From positions 868,001 through 932,000 of the forward strand of contig CM045762.1 of assembly GCA_025200525.1 (NCBI GenBank): a stretch of DNA of 64,000 nucleotides, given 5' to 3'. The stretch is from Camellia lanceoleosa. Its lineage: Eukaryota > Streptophyta > Magnoliopsida > Ericales > Theaceae. Below the pieces are notes generated by a model. The model made no database searches. It saw only the letters and a program-made list of their open reading frames with translations, and had not been told where the DNA came from. Numbering within the stretch: position 1 is the stretch's first letter; every line of letters begins with the position of its first letter. The translations under genes were made by a program, and so were the position numbers. This document shows positions 11,714-23,590 of this stretch, one piece after another.

Positions 11714-13576
11714 TGTCATAACCCCGAACTATGATTAGCCGATAAACCATGATTAATTATGTCTAATAAGTAATTACGCGAAGTTCTAAATTAATTGCAT
11801 GTGTGTTGTATTATTTATGTTTCTATCTGTCTATTGTAGAAATATATGTTTGTATTTTCGCTTCATTCTGTGAATTGAAGGCCTTATCGGCATCCGATCA
11901 TGAAATTGACTTGGTACATGTGTTAGCTAGAATTTTTAGAATCTTATGGTAGGTTCAGTTGAAATTTGATTCGGAACGAAATAATTAGAATAAATAATGC
12001 TCAATTAAGCTTAATTAATGAATTTCCTAATCAAGCCTATATAAAACCAACAATTGACTCTAGGATAATAGAAACACATTCATTTCATCATCTTTAGAGC
12101 CTTCAAACGTGTGAGAAAGAGAGACCAAGAGAGAGACTTGAGATCAACAAGAGAAAGGGGAATTACAAGCTAATTGTGGAGAAATTGGAAGGAATTGGTG
12201 ATAGTTAGCCGAGCCTAGCTAGAATCTAAGGAATTGGTGATAGTTTACCATTTTACAGACTACTCAAGTGATGAGAGTTGCACTCGAGCGAGGACCTTAG
12301 TCTCCCACTCGAGCGAGCGTCGAGCAGAGAATTCACACAACTAGTACTTTTGCAAAGTTTACAGACCGCTCGAGTGAAGGGAGTTGCGCTCGAACGACCA
12401 CTCACATTGTTGCATCTCTGCTTGAGCAAAGGAAGTTGCGCTTGAGCGAGGCCTTGTTTTTAGAATAATTGACTAAGTGTTTTCAAGTATATTTTTGTAC
12501 CCTCATTGTATCCTAGGCACTCCTAGGCCATGATTAAGGCATAATGATGAGGATAAGATCTAGAAACACACTAAGAATGAAACGAAATAGGTTAAGTATG
12601 ATTCAAAGCGTGTGTTTTGGTATATGCATGTGCTGTGTTGGTGTAGGTCACGCGACGAGAGCTATTGATCCATTGGTTTGCTATCAAAACTGTCTGTGAA
12701 ACTATCTGTGAGTAATAAATTAGTAAAGCTATGTTCGCTATGAAATAATTTCTGAACATTATGATATGATATGAACTGTTTTTGAATGATACGAAAGGCT
12801 ATTTTGTGATTACATGAATGACGATCCAATTCTTTGAAATGTATTTGTGATATCCTTAGTAAAGGCCCTCGCCCGAGGGAAACAATATCGTGGCACAGGC
12901 CCTCGCACGGGGGAAACAATACCATGGCCCATGCATGAGATATGTTACCTGGTACCGGAGGTTCCTTATGGAACTTGATATGCTTGACCAAAGAGATATT
13001 TAATGCTAATGGATGTACCACACATGATTTGAATATGAATAAGAATATGACTCTCTTTCTGTTACAAACATGATTATGATTATGATTTGCTATGAGATTT
13101 TAAATTTGTTCTGGGCATCATTCACTAAAAACTTTACTCTGTTATTATTCATTGGGCTTTCGCTCATTATAATTTTATATGTGTAGGTGACTAGAGGCAT
13201 GACCAAGCCTAGAGTTGATGGCCTAGGATTCCGTTTTGTCAGCCAGCCACCGTGCCTCCTGAGGAGGTTCCTTTTACGAGGATCATGTCAAGGCTTTATC
13301 TTGTTTTGTTCTATTTATCTATACATTGGGCTAAGCCCCTTAAGATACTACTCTGTATGGTAATGCATGATGTATGGAAGTTTGACATTGGGCAAAGCCC
13401 CTTAAGGATTAAATTTTATGTCCTATGTATGTCTACATTGCTCAATGGACTATGTAAGTTTTCTATATCTACTTCTGCAGTCCCTTATTATACGTCAATA
13501 TGTTCAGAGGCCTTTGGTAATCCCAAGATTACTGGCTAGTTACGACGCTAAACCTATAGGGGCGGATTTTGTGACA
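11714..13576 (+). mobile_element. LTR2, 3' LTR adjoining element B but unrelated to LTR1
   Basis: Begins TGTCATAACCCCGAACTATG right after a purine tract (TTTAAGGGAGGAAGAT) and ends TTTTGTGACA. It has a TATA box (CTATATAAAA at 12037-12046). Neither the start nor the body resembles LTR1, yet both flank the same internal region B. It contains hairpin-prone motifs: GGCCCTCGCCCGAGGG-like words near 12866-12915 and TTGGGCTAAGCCCCTTAAG-like words near 13328 and 13388. Confidence 0.8.
12037..12046 (+). promoter_or_regulatory. TATA box of LTR2
   Basis: CTATATAAAA about 325 bases inside the LTR, position typical for LTR promoters. Confidence 0.55.
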
Positions 13577-14106
13577 CCCTGAACGTTTAATTAAATACTA
13601 CCTAACTATTTATAGCTATGAGATTTGAAATCTGTTCTGGGCATCATTCACTAAAAACTTTACTCTGTTATTATTCTCTAGGTTTTCGCTTACAATTATA
13701 TTATGTATGTAGGTGACCAGGCGCATGACTAGGCCCAAAGTTGATGGTCTAAGATTTCGTTTTGTCAGCCAGTCACTGTTCCTCCCGAGGAGGTCCCTTT
13801 TGAGAGGATCATGTTAAGGCTTTATATTATTTTGTTCTGTTTATCTATACATTGGGCTAAGCCCCTTAAGATACTACTCTGTATGGTAATGCATGATGTG
13901 TGGAAGTTTGACATTGGGCTAGGCCCCTTAAGGATTAAATTTTTTGTCCCATGTATGTCTACACAGCTCAATGGACTATGTAAGTTTTCTATATCTGCTT
14001 CCGCGGCCCCTTATTATACATTAATCTGTTCAGAGGCCTTTAGTAATCCTAGGATTACTGGCCGATTACAACTCTAAATCTATAACGATGGGTTTGGGTT
14101 GTGACA
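13570..14106 (+). mobile_element. Chimeric short LTR: LTR1 start joined to LTR2 3' half
   Basis: The first roughly 48 bases (TGTGACACCCTGAACGTTTA onward) match the start of LTR1 at 5371. From about 13618 the sequence switches to a near copy of 13087-13576, the 3' half of LTR2 (shared CTGGGCATCATTCACTAAAA and the GGGCTAAGCCCC motifs). It shares its first seven bases, TGTGACA, with the end of LTR2. The result is a 490-base near-tandem duplication with a foreign 5' tip. Confidence 0.75.
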
Positions 14107-14296
14107 ATGGTACTAATGGGTTTGAAATTTAAAGTGACGCTTTGTACAAAGGTTCGGGGTGTGTTAATGCAAAATAGGAAAGTGATTGCTTATGCTTCTT
14201 GGCAACTCCACCCATAAAAAAAGAATTATCTGACCCACAACCTTGAACTAGTAGCTGTGGTGTTTGCCTTGAAAATTTGGCGACACTACCTGTATG
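14107..14296 (+). pseudogene. RNase H fragment of a gypsy element, cut by element C
   Basis: Bases here closely follow the RNase H segment of element B around 10355-10545 (the stretch meaning [15 protein letters not shown] and the later WRHYLYG), but with small deletions and stops. It stops exactly where the TGTAAACACC start of element C's LTR begins, so element C inserted into this already degraded copy. The expected other half is not found in the window. Confidence 0.8.
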
Positions 14297-14493
14297 TGTA
14301 AACACCCCATTTTTTACCGTTCTTAAGATGTAGACGTCATCGTTTGTGCATTCGATGATTGTCCTTGTTTGTGTTCATTTTGGGCACCCGAAATCCTCGG
14401 CGGAATGCCCTGACTTTGAGCCTTGAACCTTGACTGTTTTGTGCTTTTTTTTGGGGCCAAAACCTTGTTGCCTCTTGCCTGGAAGGGGAAGGG

Positions 14494-14590
14494 AACTTGT
14501 CGGCCAGTCCTAGGCCTTGTCGGCCACTAGTTGTGTCTGTCAGCCACTTGTGGTGGCCGACATCCACTAATGGTGGCTGACGGCCATTTG
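14494..14590 (+). promoter_or_regulatory. GTCGGCC / GGCCGAC cluster in element C LTR
   Basis: Three GTCGGC or GCCGAC words plus degenerate copies (GTCAGCC, GGCTGAC) within 100 bases, 110-200 bases upstream of the TATA box. Equivalent clusters occur in the related LTRs. A second patch of GCCGAC-type words lies at 16175-16270, downstream of the TATA box. Confidence 0.45.
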
Positions 14591-14697
14591 CCTCTTTTTT
14601 TAGATATTTGTTTGCCAGCTGTGCCAGCTATTGTTCACTGAAGTGTATCTCCATACACGTTTATGGTAGGATGAATTCAAGCTTTAACCTTGGTTTT

Positions 14698-14707
14698 CTA
14701 TATATAG
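14698..14707 (+). promoter_or_regulatory. TATA box of element C LTR
   Basis: CTATATATAG followed by the GGTGCTCTCCCTC stretch conserved in related LTRs; typical U3/R promoter position. Confidence 0.55.
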
Positions 14708-14749
14708 GGTGCTCTCCCTCATTTGGAGGGGTTTGAAAAATTGGATCAA

Positions 14750-14751
<2 letters not shown>

Positions 14752-14801
<50 letters not shown>
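14752..14801 (+). repeat. (CT)n microsatellite
   Basis: About 50 bases of uninterrupted CT dinucleotide shortly downstream of the LTR TATA box, in the presumed transcribed leader. Confidence 0.97.
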
Positions 14802-14804
<3 letters not shown>

Positions 14805-17768
14805 CTTATTTTGTGCCTTAAAGTCTAGTTTCTCTACACCTTTTCACATCAAGCCTTAACCAAACGCTCTCACCTTGGAGCTAAGGTTCTTTGGAGTTTA
14901 GTTTGAGCTCTTGAAAAACGTTTGAGCTGGAATTTGGGGCTATTTTGTGCTTGAGCTTCAAGAGGTAATTCACTTGCTTAGTATACTTGCCTTGGCTACT
15001 TATTTTTTCCTCCTTTTGTATTATTTTTTAGCTGGTTTTCAACTACAAAAAAACTCTATTTTTTTTTAAGGCTTAACATGATGGTTTGAGGCTATTTTGT
15101 GTTAAGGGGTGATCCACCCTTCTTGTTGCTTAATTATGTAGAGTTTTGCACCATCTTTTAGCATATTCAAATCAAACTTTTTGGGCCTTTAAACCATTGA
15201 AATTCAGAGTTATTTCAGTGGCAAAAACCTTGTTTTGAAGTCCAAAATTAGAGGGAATAACCTCCCCTCCTTGTGTCTTATTTACATGCCTAGATAGCTT
15301 AACATGTGAGCATGTTTTTCTAGCTTTTTGTACGTTAATCTCAGCATGTTTTTGCTACTATTTTGACTGGTTTCAACTTTGTTTTGAGTTAGTTTGGCCC
15401 TTTGAGGCTTGTTTAGTGTGGTTGTAGTGTAAAGAGGCTTCACTAGCTTAATGTTTTAGGCTTTTTAACATGAATTGCATGAGTTGCTTGCATGCTTTAG
15501 TGTCATTTTGCACACCATTTCAGCATTGAAATCTCTACAATCTCCCTCTATTCTTCACTCTTTCATATATTTTGAAAGTGGCTTTGAACCCCTTGTTGAC
15601 TTGAATGTGAAATGGAGACATTCATGCTTAATGGTTTAATTCCTTCCGAAGTTCATTATCAACAGCATGAGGTCTCTTTTATGCTCAAGAAACTTGTGGT
15701 TTAAGCCTACTTTCAATTAGAGGACACTCACCTTTTGGACTAATCAATTAAAGAATGGATTGGTAAGCTAAAATGAGTAAATAAAAATGACCAAGTAAAA
15801 GAGGCAAGATAAAGCATCTTTTGTGTTGCATTGTATGTGTTCAAATCAGACGTTAATTCGAATACGAGAAAAATGGGGCGTTTCATACTCAAAGTGATGA
15901 AACGTGCCACTTTTCTTGGTCACCATCACCCTTGATCATACATGATAGGGTTATGGTTTTGTTGAGTCTTGTTTCGCACTCATTAAGCTTGTACAAGCTT
16001 GGTTCCTTGGCCATCATGCATGGAAATGATTGGTTGATGGTTCGTGGGCCAAGAGTTACTCTCCTTTGAGCTTGTGTGATGATAAGGAGAGCAACAGTAC
16101 ATACACTCCATGAGAATACACTGCTTTGCCTCTGTTTGCTTTTTGTTGCAGCAAAAAAGGAAGTTCAAGGAAGGGGTGGTCGACCAGCCACCAATAGTAG
16201 CCGACGACCACCAGCAGTAGCTGACCAGCCACCAATGGTAGCCGATGACCACCATTGGTAGCCGACTAGCCAGAAATGAAATTTTGCACAAGTGTGTCCC
16301 TGAGTTGGAGTAGAGGCATTTTGGAAGTTGGCAGCACTGTTAATGTTCAAGCATGTGCAAACAGAGGCTACAATGGCAAGGCGGTGGCATATTCGGGAGG
16401 AGAAGCCGAGCATGCATGCATCCGTCACCCCTCGAGGCCATTTAACTGCTTTATTTAGTTAATTAGTGGTAGCTAATTTACTTGCTTTGTAATTATTTAG
16501 TTAAAGTGTTTAGCTAATTAATTCATTTTGTAATATTTAATTAGCTTAGAATAGTTAATTAGTTTCATTGTGTTGTAATAGTTAGCTTAATTAGCGTAGC
16601 TAATTGGCTTATTCAACGTAGCTAATTAGCTTATTCATTTGGACCCTCCTCCGCGAGGGCATAATGTTGTAATAAGTGTGCGTGCGTGTGTGCATGTCTT
16701 CCAACCCTACATCTTTCTCCCTTTTATTTAATCACTTTTGATGGTTAGATTAAGGATCATATTTCAGATTAGCATATCTTATGCTTGTGTGTTTGCATCC
16801 ATTCATTTGTCTTGCATGCACCGAGGCTCGGCTCATCATTCAAACTGCATTGTTATTTCAATATCTTCTTTGAATACGTGTTTAATCACATGTTATCAAA
16901 TCGATCCATATGCCATATTAGTAGTCAAGCCTATTAATTGCATTATTGCATGCGTTGCATTAGACACTTAACATAGTTAGGATCATGCATCTTTCTAACT
17001 AGTTTCTATTTTGGCTTAGAGTACTCGGTGAGTTTTATGCTTTAGAATACTTACATGAGTGTGATTACCATGATGCCATGTCTCGCATGCTTTCCATGAG
17101 GCTATGTGCTTAAATGCTAAGCTGCATGAATGCCCGTGGATGAAGGCTTGTTGTTTAGATTGGAACGATTCAACGAATGCGCGTTTTAAGCCCACTTTGT
17201 TAAGTGGAAAATCACGTTTTAAGCCCACTATGTTTGGTGACAAATCTGCATTTTAAGCCCACTTGAGGGTGGCAAATTCAAACCATTTTCACAAACAAAT
17301 GTAAGTTGAATTGTTCCAATTCTTGCAATTTTAGTCTACTCTTGCTTGTGTGCATCACATGGTAAAGTTAGATTAATAATCGGAATAAGAACACCCAATG
17401 TCTATAAAACATCATATCATGATTAGTAGAGGCCGATCTTTGATCGGGCAAGTGGGGATGCTCATTTCATGACCTTCCCCATTCATACATAAGTTCCCGA
17501 GTCGAGACAACTTTGGTGATGACAAACACGTGGCCTTTGGCACAATAGGTGGTGACTCTATGTCTGGCAAAGCAGTACAATTTTGGCATTATTTGATCTA
17601 AAATCAATTTTCCAAAAAGATTTGCCGGATTTGGACTCTTTGGTGTTTATCAATTTCACATTGCACTTGTGAGACTAGATTCAGAACCGCGGGAGTCCGA
17701 ACTATGAGGCTTTCTTTTCAAACCCTTTCCAAAAGGCGGGACACAGAAAAAGGCGAGTCTACAATTTC

Positions 17769-17786
17769 TGGTGACTCTACTGGGGA
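17769..17786 (+). other. Primer-binding site of element C
   Basis: TGGTGACTCTACTGGGGA five bases after the LTR end; element D has TGGCGACTCTACTGGGGA at the same place (41669-41686). From memory of the lineage this resembles the tRNA-Arg-type PBS of Tat/Ogre elements; I could not check it against a tRNA. Confidence 0.65.
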
Positions 17787-18590
17787 TTTAGAGACCTTGA
17801 CTTGAACTCATGATATGTTATTTTATCTACACTTATGTGTTTCTTTGCATTGCATTTGCATCGGTGCGCCTAAGTCACAGTATTTGCCATCTACTATTCT
17901 TTAGCAGTTTGCCGAAGGCTTGCTTGGAAAAGCTTGCCAAAAGGCTGACCGGTTGCGAGCTCTGCCATGATAGGAACACAACCCTTGGATCTGGACTACC
18001 GCTGTACCATTTGATCCTCCTTTCACTTCTCAGTGTTAGGTGTGAGAGGTATATTAGGTAGTCTTGCCAAGGTACCCTTTTTGACCAATCAACCTAGGTG
18101 CATATCGAAAGCCATAGACACTGTTCCAAACTAGGACAGGTTGCTCACCTGAATCCAGGATTGTTTGAAACTGCTTGTTTGTATAGTGAACCCCTAGCTC
18201 CTGACGAGATTAGGACAGGGTAACCCTACCCCATCATAGGGGTGTTTTGGCTCTCACTTGCTTGATACGTGCTTTTAAAGTGAAATTCTGTAGGAATGTA
18301 TGTATCAGTTGCAAGTCTGGGTATCAATTTGAGGGTATCAGTTTTGAGGCAGAAATTTGGGGCAGAAATTAGTGTTTGAGAACAATCATCCATCTTAAGA
18401 TTGCAACTGTGTGTTGTTTCTATCTGAGCCGAGGTGCTGTGCGTTGTCTAATTTTTGTTTCTTTTGCTTTTTTTTCTTTTTTGCAAGGTAGTCTTTTACG
18501 ATTGCTTCAGACGAAGCAATTACCCCCCAAGCACTCTGGACTCGAGTAAGGTGACTTTACCGATCTGGGGATCTTGTAAGAGGACAACCA

Positions 18591-20060
18591 GTGTTTGCTT
18601 CACTAGCCCCGGTTACAAGATGGAGGAGAGTCAAGCATAACTCACCGGTTCGACAGCTACCTTCATTCAACGAAGTCCATTTTTCTGCTTCCACTTCGGA
18701 AAGAGAATACACACCAGTTTTGATAGATCAGCACCTCTTAGTCAACATGGAAGAAATGCTCTGCCAACTTCAACAAACTATTGAGAATATGCAGTTGGAC
18801 GCTACTCGTCAAGTGGAAGTCACCACCCGCCAAGTGGAAATTGCAGCCCACCAAACTGAGTTGATCACTAGGCTCCAGCAACAACAACAATCACAACAAG
18901 CAGCAGCTTCTGCTTCACATCCACCCCCAGTCAGGGTTCCAATACCCGGGATTACAACTAATGTCTAGGAAAATGCAAACATTCTGACAGAGCCAATTCT
19001 ACCCCCGACTTCCAAAGCACCGATTTACCCAACCGAGGTGCCGTTTGAGTTTGAAGTCGACCCTACTGCGCTGAAAGTGAGCAAACTTGAAAAGATTTTT
19101 AAAAGAGCTCGGGGTGTAAATTCGATCCCAGATGTAGAGGACTGCTATATGGATTCGGCAGTGACATTGCCAGATAGGTTTAAAATGCCGCATATAGACC
19201 GCTTTGATGGCTCAGGTGATCCCATGGTCCATTTACGGCTATTTTCATACATTCTGTGGTCGATGGGCCTATCCAAACTGTAGTAGTTATCCCTCTTCGG
19301 CCGAACCCTGTCGGGTATCACGACCATTTGGTATGCTAAACTTGAAGATTCTGTAAAAAAGAGCTGGGAAGAGATGACTGAGGCCTTTATTGCTCAATAC
19401 TCCTACAACACTCAAATCGAGGTCACAACTCGTGATCTCGAAGCAACTCACCAAGAGCCGAGGAGGGCTTCTCCGATTTTTTCACTCGGTGGAGGGCCAA
19501 GGCCTCCGTGATGACCACCCGGCCAACTAAAAAGGCCCAGATCAGAATGGTCATCCGTAATCTGCAACCAAGGTTGCTACAAAAGATGATAGTTATACCT
19601 CTGCCTACTTTTGCTGACCTCTATGAAATAGGAGTTCAGATAGAGGATGCAATGAAGCAGGGTCTAATAGACCATGAGAAAGAGCAGCCAAAGAGGTCTT
19701 TCACACGCAATTCCAATGCAGCTACGAGTAGTATTGTAGCTGCAAGGCCTTCTAATGTTAGTATGGTCACCACCACACCAAAAACTGCCAATCCCTTTGC
19801 CAGTACATCCGATACAACCTCACAAACTGCAAAGTACCTACCCCGAGACCAAAGGGTCTTCACCTCCCTATACATGTCTTATCCAAAGCTTTAGGAGTCC
19901 TAATAAAAAAGAGGCATCTGAAGCCACTAGAGCCTCGCCCTCTGCCCAATCGCGTCCCTCCTACACACAACCCGAGCAAATACTGCGCCTTCCACCAATG
20001 ACACCGACCTATGCTTTAGATTGCGTCATGAGATTCAGGATCTCATTGACAATAAGGTGA
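18591..20060 (+). pseudogene. gag: Element C gag, degenerate
   Basis: An N-terminal segment with a glutamine-rich coiled stretch (MEEMLCQLQQTIENMQ, then a QQQQQ run) is followed by the conserved block FEFEVDPTALKVSKLEKIFK and LPDRFKMPHIDRFDGSGDPM, near-identical to element D's gag. TAG stops lie at 18966 and at 19281-19286, with a frameshift near 19460. The C-terminal knuckle is visible but broken around 19981-20050 (YCAFHQ, then NDTDLCFRLRHEIQDLIDN in another frame). It would encode the particle protein of a Tat element. Confidence 0.85.
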
Positions 20061-21130
20061 TAGCGCCTCCTCAAAAGCCTAACATCACTACAAACCCCCT
20101 CCCACCATATAACCATGTCCCCCCACCTCGGCAAGCAAACCTCCTTCATACACTAGCCATCCCTTACGACCCCAGTATATACATCACCCCCTCCCACCTA
20201 CCCAAACTGACGCTGTTCATCCCGGAAAGCATAGACTTGTGCATGATGAGCGCGTCCATATCCCAACCCAAACCTGTGGTGGTAACTGTGGAAGAGGAAG
20301 GCGGGGTAATGTTGGTAGAGAATGGGAATGTCAGTTCAGTACCTGAGGGATCTGTGGACTCATCTGAAGAGGAATACAACCCGTGCTACTACATTATGCC
20401 AACCAATCAGGCTAAACCAAAGGTGGAGTTGCCAACAAGGCTGGAGGTCAGTATGGTTTGGGAGGATGGACCAAGCCAGGGGTTGGATAACTTAGTTGAC
20501 CTCGAGGAGGACATCACCAATCTGCAGTTCTTCAATGAACAAGATCTGGAGAGAGTACAGATTGCTTGGTTTGATATGAACGGATCAACAGATAATTCGG
20601 GGTGGCTCAGTGATGAATATGATGTGGATGAGGGACTTCAACCCAAGTTGGAACAGTCGGAAACAGGAACCGCTACATGGGTCGGAACGACTGATGACAA
20701 CGGAAAGTTGTCGGAGAGCACCGGTACTACGAATTTTGCTCAAGAATTGAGTAGTGTTAGTACAACTGATATAGAGCAAGAGGCCGCACTGAAGCGGTTT
20801 GAAAAGGAAAGAGTTGAGAATAGTCAGAAAGCTGGAACAACCAAAGGCTCTACGAGGAATAATTGTGATGTTGATGTGGAAATACTTATAGCGGAACCGG
20901 ATAGTTTCTTTTCGGTTGCCGAAGGAATGTGGTGGAAAGATGATGATTTGCATCTTGCCCACACTAATGAAGATTGGGGACAGAATCTACCAGACGATAC
21001 TTGGTATTCTGAGGAAGTGGATCACATGACTAGGAGCGAGCGGTACTTCAAGCCTCCACACCTAGACCAACCAGAAGCATCTAGAAAGGACAAAGAGGCT
21101 AAAAAACAGAAGGACAAACTGTTGGAATAG
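20021..21130 (+). CDS. Element C gag-protease linker, long open segment
   Basis: A 369-codon open frame that continues the gag C-terminus (RHEIQDLIDNKVIAPPQKP) into a proline-rich and then strongly acidic region (VDLEEDITNLQFFNEQD, WLSDEYDVDEG), and ends with a lysine-rich tail (DKEAKKQKDKLLE) before TAG at 21128. No catalytic domain is visible. Its position between the gag knuckle and the protease fits the long variable linker seen in Tat polyproteins. It is the longest unbroken piece of the element apart from the RNase H segment, but it is only a fragment of the polyprotein. Confidence 0.7.
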   Translation: MRHEIQDLIDNKVIAPPQKPNITTNPLPPYNHVPPPRQANLLHTLAIPYDPSIYITPSHLPKLTLFIPESIDLCMMSASISQPKPVVVTVEEEGGVMLVENGNVSSVPEGSVDSSEEEYNPCYYIMPTNQAKPKVELPTRLEVSMVWEDGPSQGLDNLVDLEEDITNLQFFNEQDLERVQIAWFDMNGSTDNSGWLSDEYDVDEGLQPKLEQSETGTATWVGTTDDNGKLSESTGTTNFAQELSSVSTTDIEQEAALKRFEKERVENSQKAGTTKGSTRNNCDVDVEILIAEPDSFFSVAEGMWWKDDDLHLAHTNEDWGQNLPDDTWYSEEVDHMTRSERYFKPPHLDQPEASRKDKEAKKQKDKLLE

Positions 21131-22622
21131 GAGGTTGTACTAAAGCAGTTGAAGAAGATCCAAGCGGACATATCTATCTAGGGGTTGCTCATGGCTTCAC
21201 GCGTGCATCGGCAAGCTGTATTGTCTGCAATGGATAAGGCCAAGCTATCTATCGACACAACTCCAGAATAGTTAGTGGTCTTCCCGGGAGGCGCTTCTCC
21301 AACTTTGACTTTCACGGATAAGGAATTACCGCCTGAGGGCTCTGAGCATAACAAACCGCTATACATCTCAGTTGAATGCAGAGAAAAAGTGGGTGCCCGT
21401 TATATTGGTTGATACTAGGTCTGCAATCAATGTCTGTCCGTCACGCATGGCCTATGTTATTGGCTTAAAGCCGGCAGATTTTGTACCAACGATCCAGGTG
21501 ATCCGGGCTTACGATAACATGAGTAGAGAGGTGATGGGAATAGTTCAGATCAGAACACAGGTTGGCCCGGCACAACAGGACATCGAGATTCACATCCTAG
21601 ATGTTCCGGCCATTTTTAACTTGCTCCTTGGACGACCGTGGCTACACCAAGTAAAAGTTATTTCTTCTACCTTGCATCAGTTGCTGAAGTACCCACTTAG
21701 AAAAGGGGTAGCCATTGTTTTTGGGAACTCTTTCGTACATCATCCGCTGGAGGTCACTACACCAGTACTAGAGATTGTACATGGTGAAGATGATGTATTC
21801 TTGTCTAGTTTTACCTTGGCTGAGGCCCGGGTGGTGCAAAACATCTTGGCTATGATGAGGGGTTGTACGTTAGTGCTCAATCTGTCTACCTCATGAACAA
21901 GCTACAGCATATACTCGGGATGGGATTAGGAAAGAGCGGCCAAAAGGGCGTCACTGCACTAGCCGAAGTTCCACATAACCCTCATGCCTTTGGCTTGGGC
22001 TATAGGCCAACCAAAGAGGACTGGGTGAGAAAAGGGAAGGAAATGGCAAGAAGAGCCAAAGCAAAGTGGGAAGCACTACGAGCTTGTGCACAGGCCAATT
22101 CAAGGAACTTTGAATGGCCGCTTTATCCAGGAAGGAGAGGACTTCCCATTTTGCGGCTTTCTTGAGCCATGGTTGAACTCTGAGAAGCAGCGTCTGCTCG
22201 GCTTTGAGATTTTCTTCGACATACAACTGTAAGAGGTTGAAGTCATAGAGGAATAGGCTAACCTACCTGCTGAGGTTGAACAGAGTACGGAGGATAAGTC
22301 CAATGGCAGTGAACTTGAGATAGGAGCAGCGCTGGCTTGTCTCATTTCGGATCCTCAGATCAAACCGGAGAGCTTGGGGGATGACTTCACCGTTTCCATG
22401 ATCAGAGATCAATTAGGTGTGGACCCTTCCGGTGGTATTCTGGATGCATCTATTGCACCCTCTCTCGTTTGGCAGCTAAAGGAGGGCTTTTTGTCTAACA
22501 ATTCTGAATCAGGTAGTGAGTCGGAATCTGATTCCACAGAGTCTGTGGAGTCGGAATCAAATTCCAGTTCTTCTAAGTCGTAGTCTGATATTCCTGGGGT
22601 TGATAACTCGGATGTCATAGTT
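21131..22622 (+). pseudogene. Element C protease and protease-RT spacer
   Basis: Leads in with VHRQAVLSAMDKAKLSIDT and FPGGASPTLTFTDKELPPEG, then the protease WVPVILVDTRSAINVCPS, where the catalytic DTG has become DTR, and the second hydrophobic block FNLLLGRPWLHQ. The spacer from 21897 has GLGYRPTKEDWVRKGKEMAR followed by an acidic serine-rich run. Stops: TAG at 21128, 21179 and 21268, TGA at 21894, TAG near 22252 and 22581. The DTG loss alone would abolish proteolysis. Confidence 0.85.
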
Positions 22623-23590
22623 TTGTCCAGGTCATCTTTTTCATTTTCTTTCGAGTCAGTTGTAACCAAGGAATTGGACGAGCTGGAAGCTTTGAATGAG
22701 AATGGTACCACTGCTATTTCTGAGTACTTCTCTGTGCCACTTGTAGATTGCATTGATCATGACAGTCAAAATTTTGATAAAAACGATAAGGAAGGAATTC
22801 TTCTAGTTTTGAAACATTTGATTGATCAAAAGGAGGAGAGGTTTGTAAAACCCCTTGTTGATGAAATCGTTGCAATTAATTTGGGTACTGAGAAGGATCC
22901 ATGTCTGGTGCAGATCGGGTCCACGTTGTCTTCGGAGGAACGTGAGTACTTAGTCGCTTTATTAAAAGATTTCAAAGATGTTGTCATGTGGTCCTACAAA
23001 GACATGCCTAGAATCGATCCTGAGATTGTACATCATCGAATCCCTCTTGACCTTGAGGCCCGACCCATCAAGCAGAAGCTTCGGAGAATACACCCGAATT
23101 GGGCTTTGAAGATTAAGGAAGAGGTCACCAAGCAGAAAAATGCAGGGTTTTTGCTAGTATCTAAGTATCCTACTTGGTTGGCCAACATTGTTATGGTGCC
23201 GAAGAAAGATGGCAGAATTCGGGTGTGTGTGGATTTTGGAGATCTGAACAAAGCTAGTTCGAAGGACAACTTTTCTCTACTGTACATTGACAAATTGGTG
23301 GACTTCACCGTAGGCCTTGCATTGCTCTCCTTTATGGATGGATTTTCCGGGTATAACCAGATCTTGATGGCACCCAAGGATAGGGAGAAGACTGCCTTCA
23401 CCACACCATAGAGAACCTACTGCTATAGGGTGATGCCGTTCGATCTGAAAAATGCTGGGGCTACTTATCAACGGGCTGCAACCACTATCTTGCATGATAC
23501 GATCCACAAAGAGGTTGAGGTGTATGTGGACGACATGATTGTCAATCCAAAGAAAGAGAGGACCACTACACCGCCTTGAAGAAATTTTTC
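22623..23590 (+). pseudogene. Element C reverse transcriptase
   Basis: Tat-type RT: SSEEREYLVALLKDFKDVV, WSYKDMPRIDPEIVHHRIPL, IVMVPKKDGRIRVCVDFGDL, FMDGFSGYNQILMAPKDREK, and the catalytic YVDDM at about 23521-23535. TAG at 23409 replaces the usual tryptophan of the block after TAFTTP, and a frameshift near 23560 ends the frame. It would copy element RNA into DNA in the particle. Confidence 0.9.

Larger units (their letters stand above)
14297..17763 (+). mobile_element. 5' LTR of element C
   Basis: Starts TGTAAACACCCC and ends GAGTCTACA; the ends pair imperfectly. About 3.5 kb. It shares ordered blocks with the LTRs of element D (for example AGTACTCGGT near 17020 and 40974). It contains a GCCGAC-type block, a TATA box and a CT microsatellite. 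The candidate target-site word GTATG (14292-14296) precedes it, but there is no partner because the 3' end is missing. Confidence 0.88.

Noticed and set aside
22409..22753. Minus-strand 114-codon frame in element C
   Set aside because: It is the shadow of the acidic serine-rich spacer of the plus-strand polyprotein.
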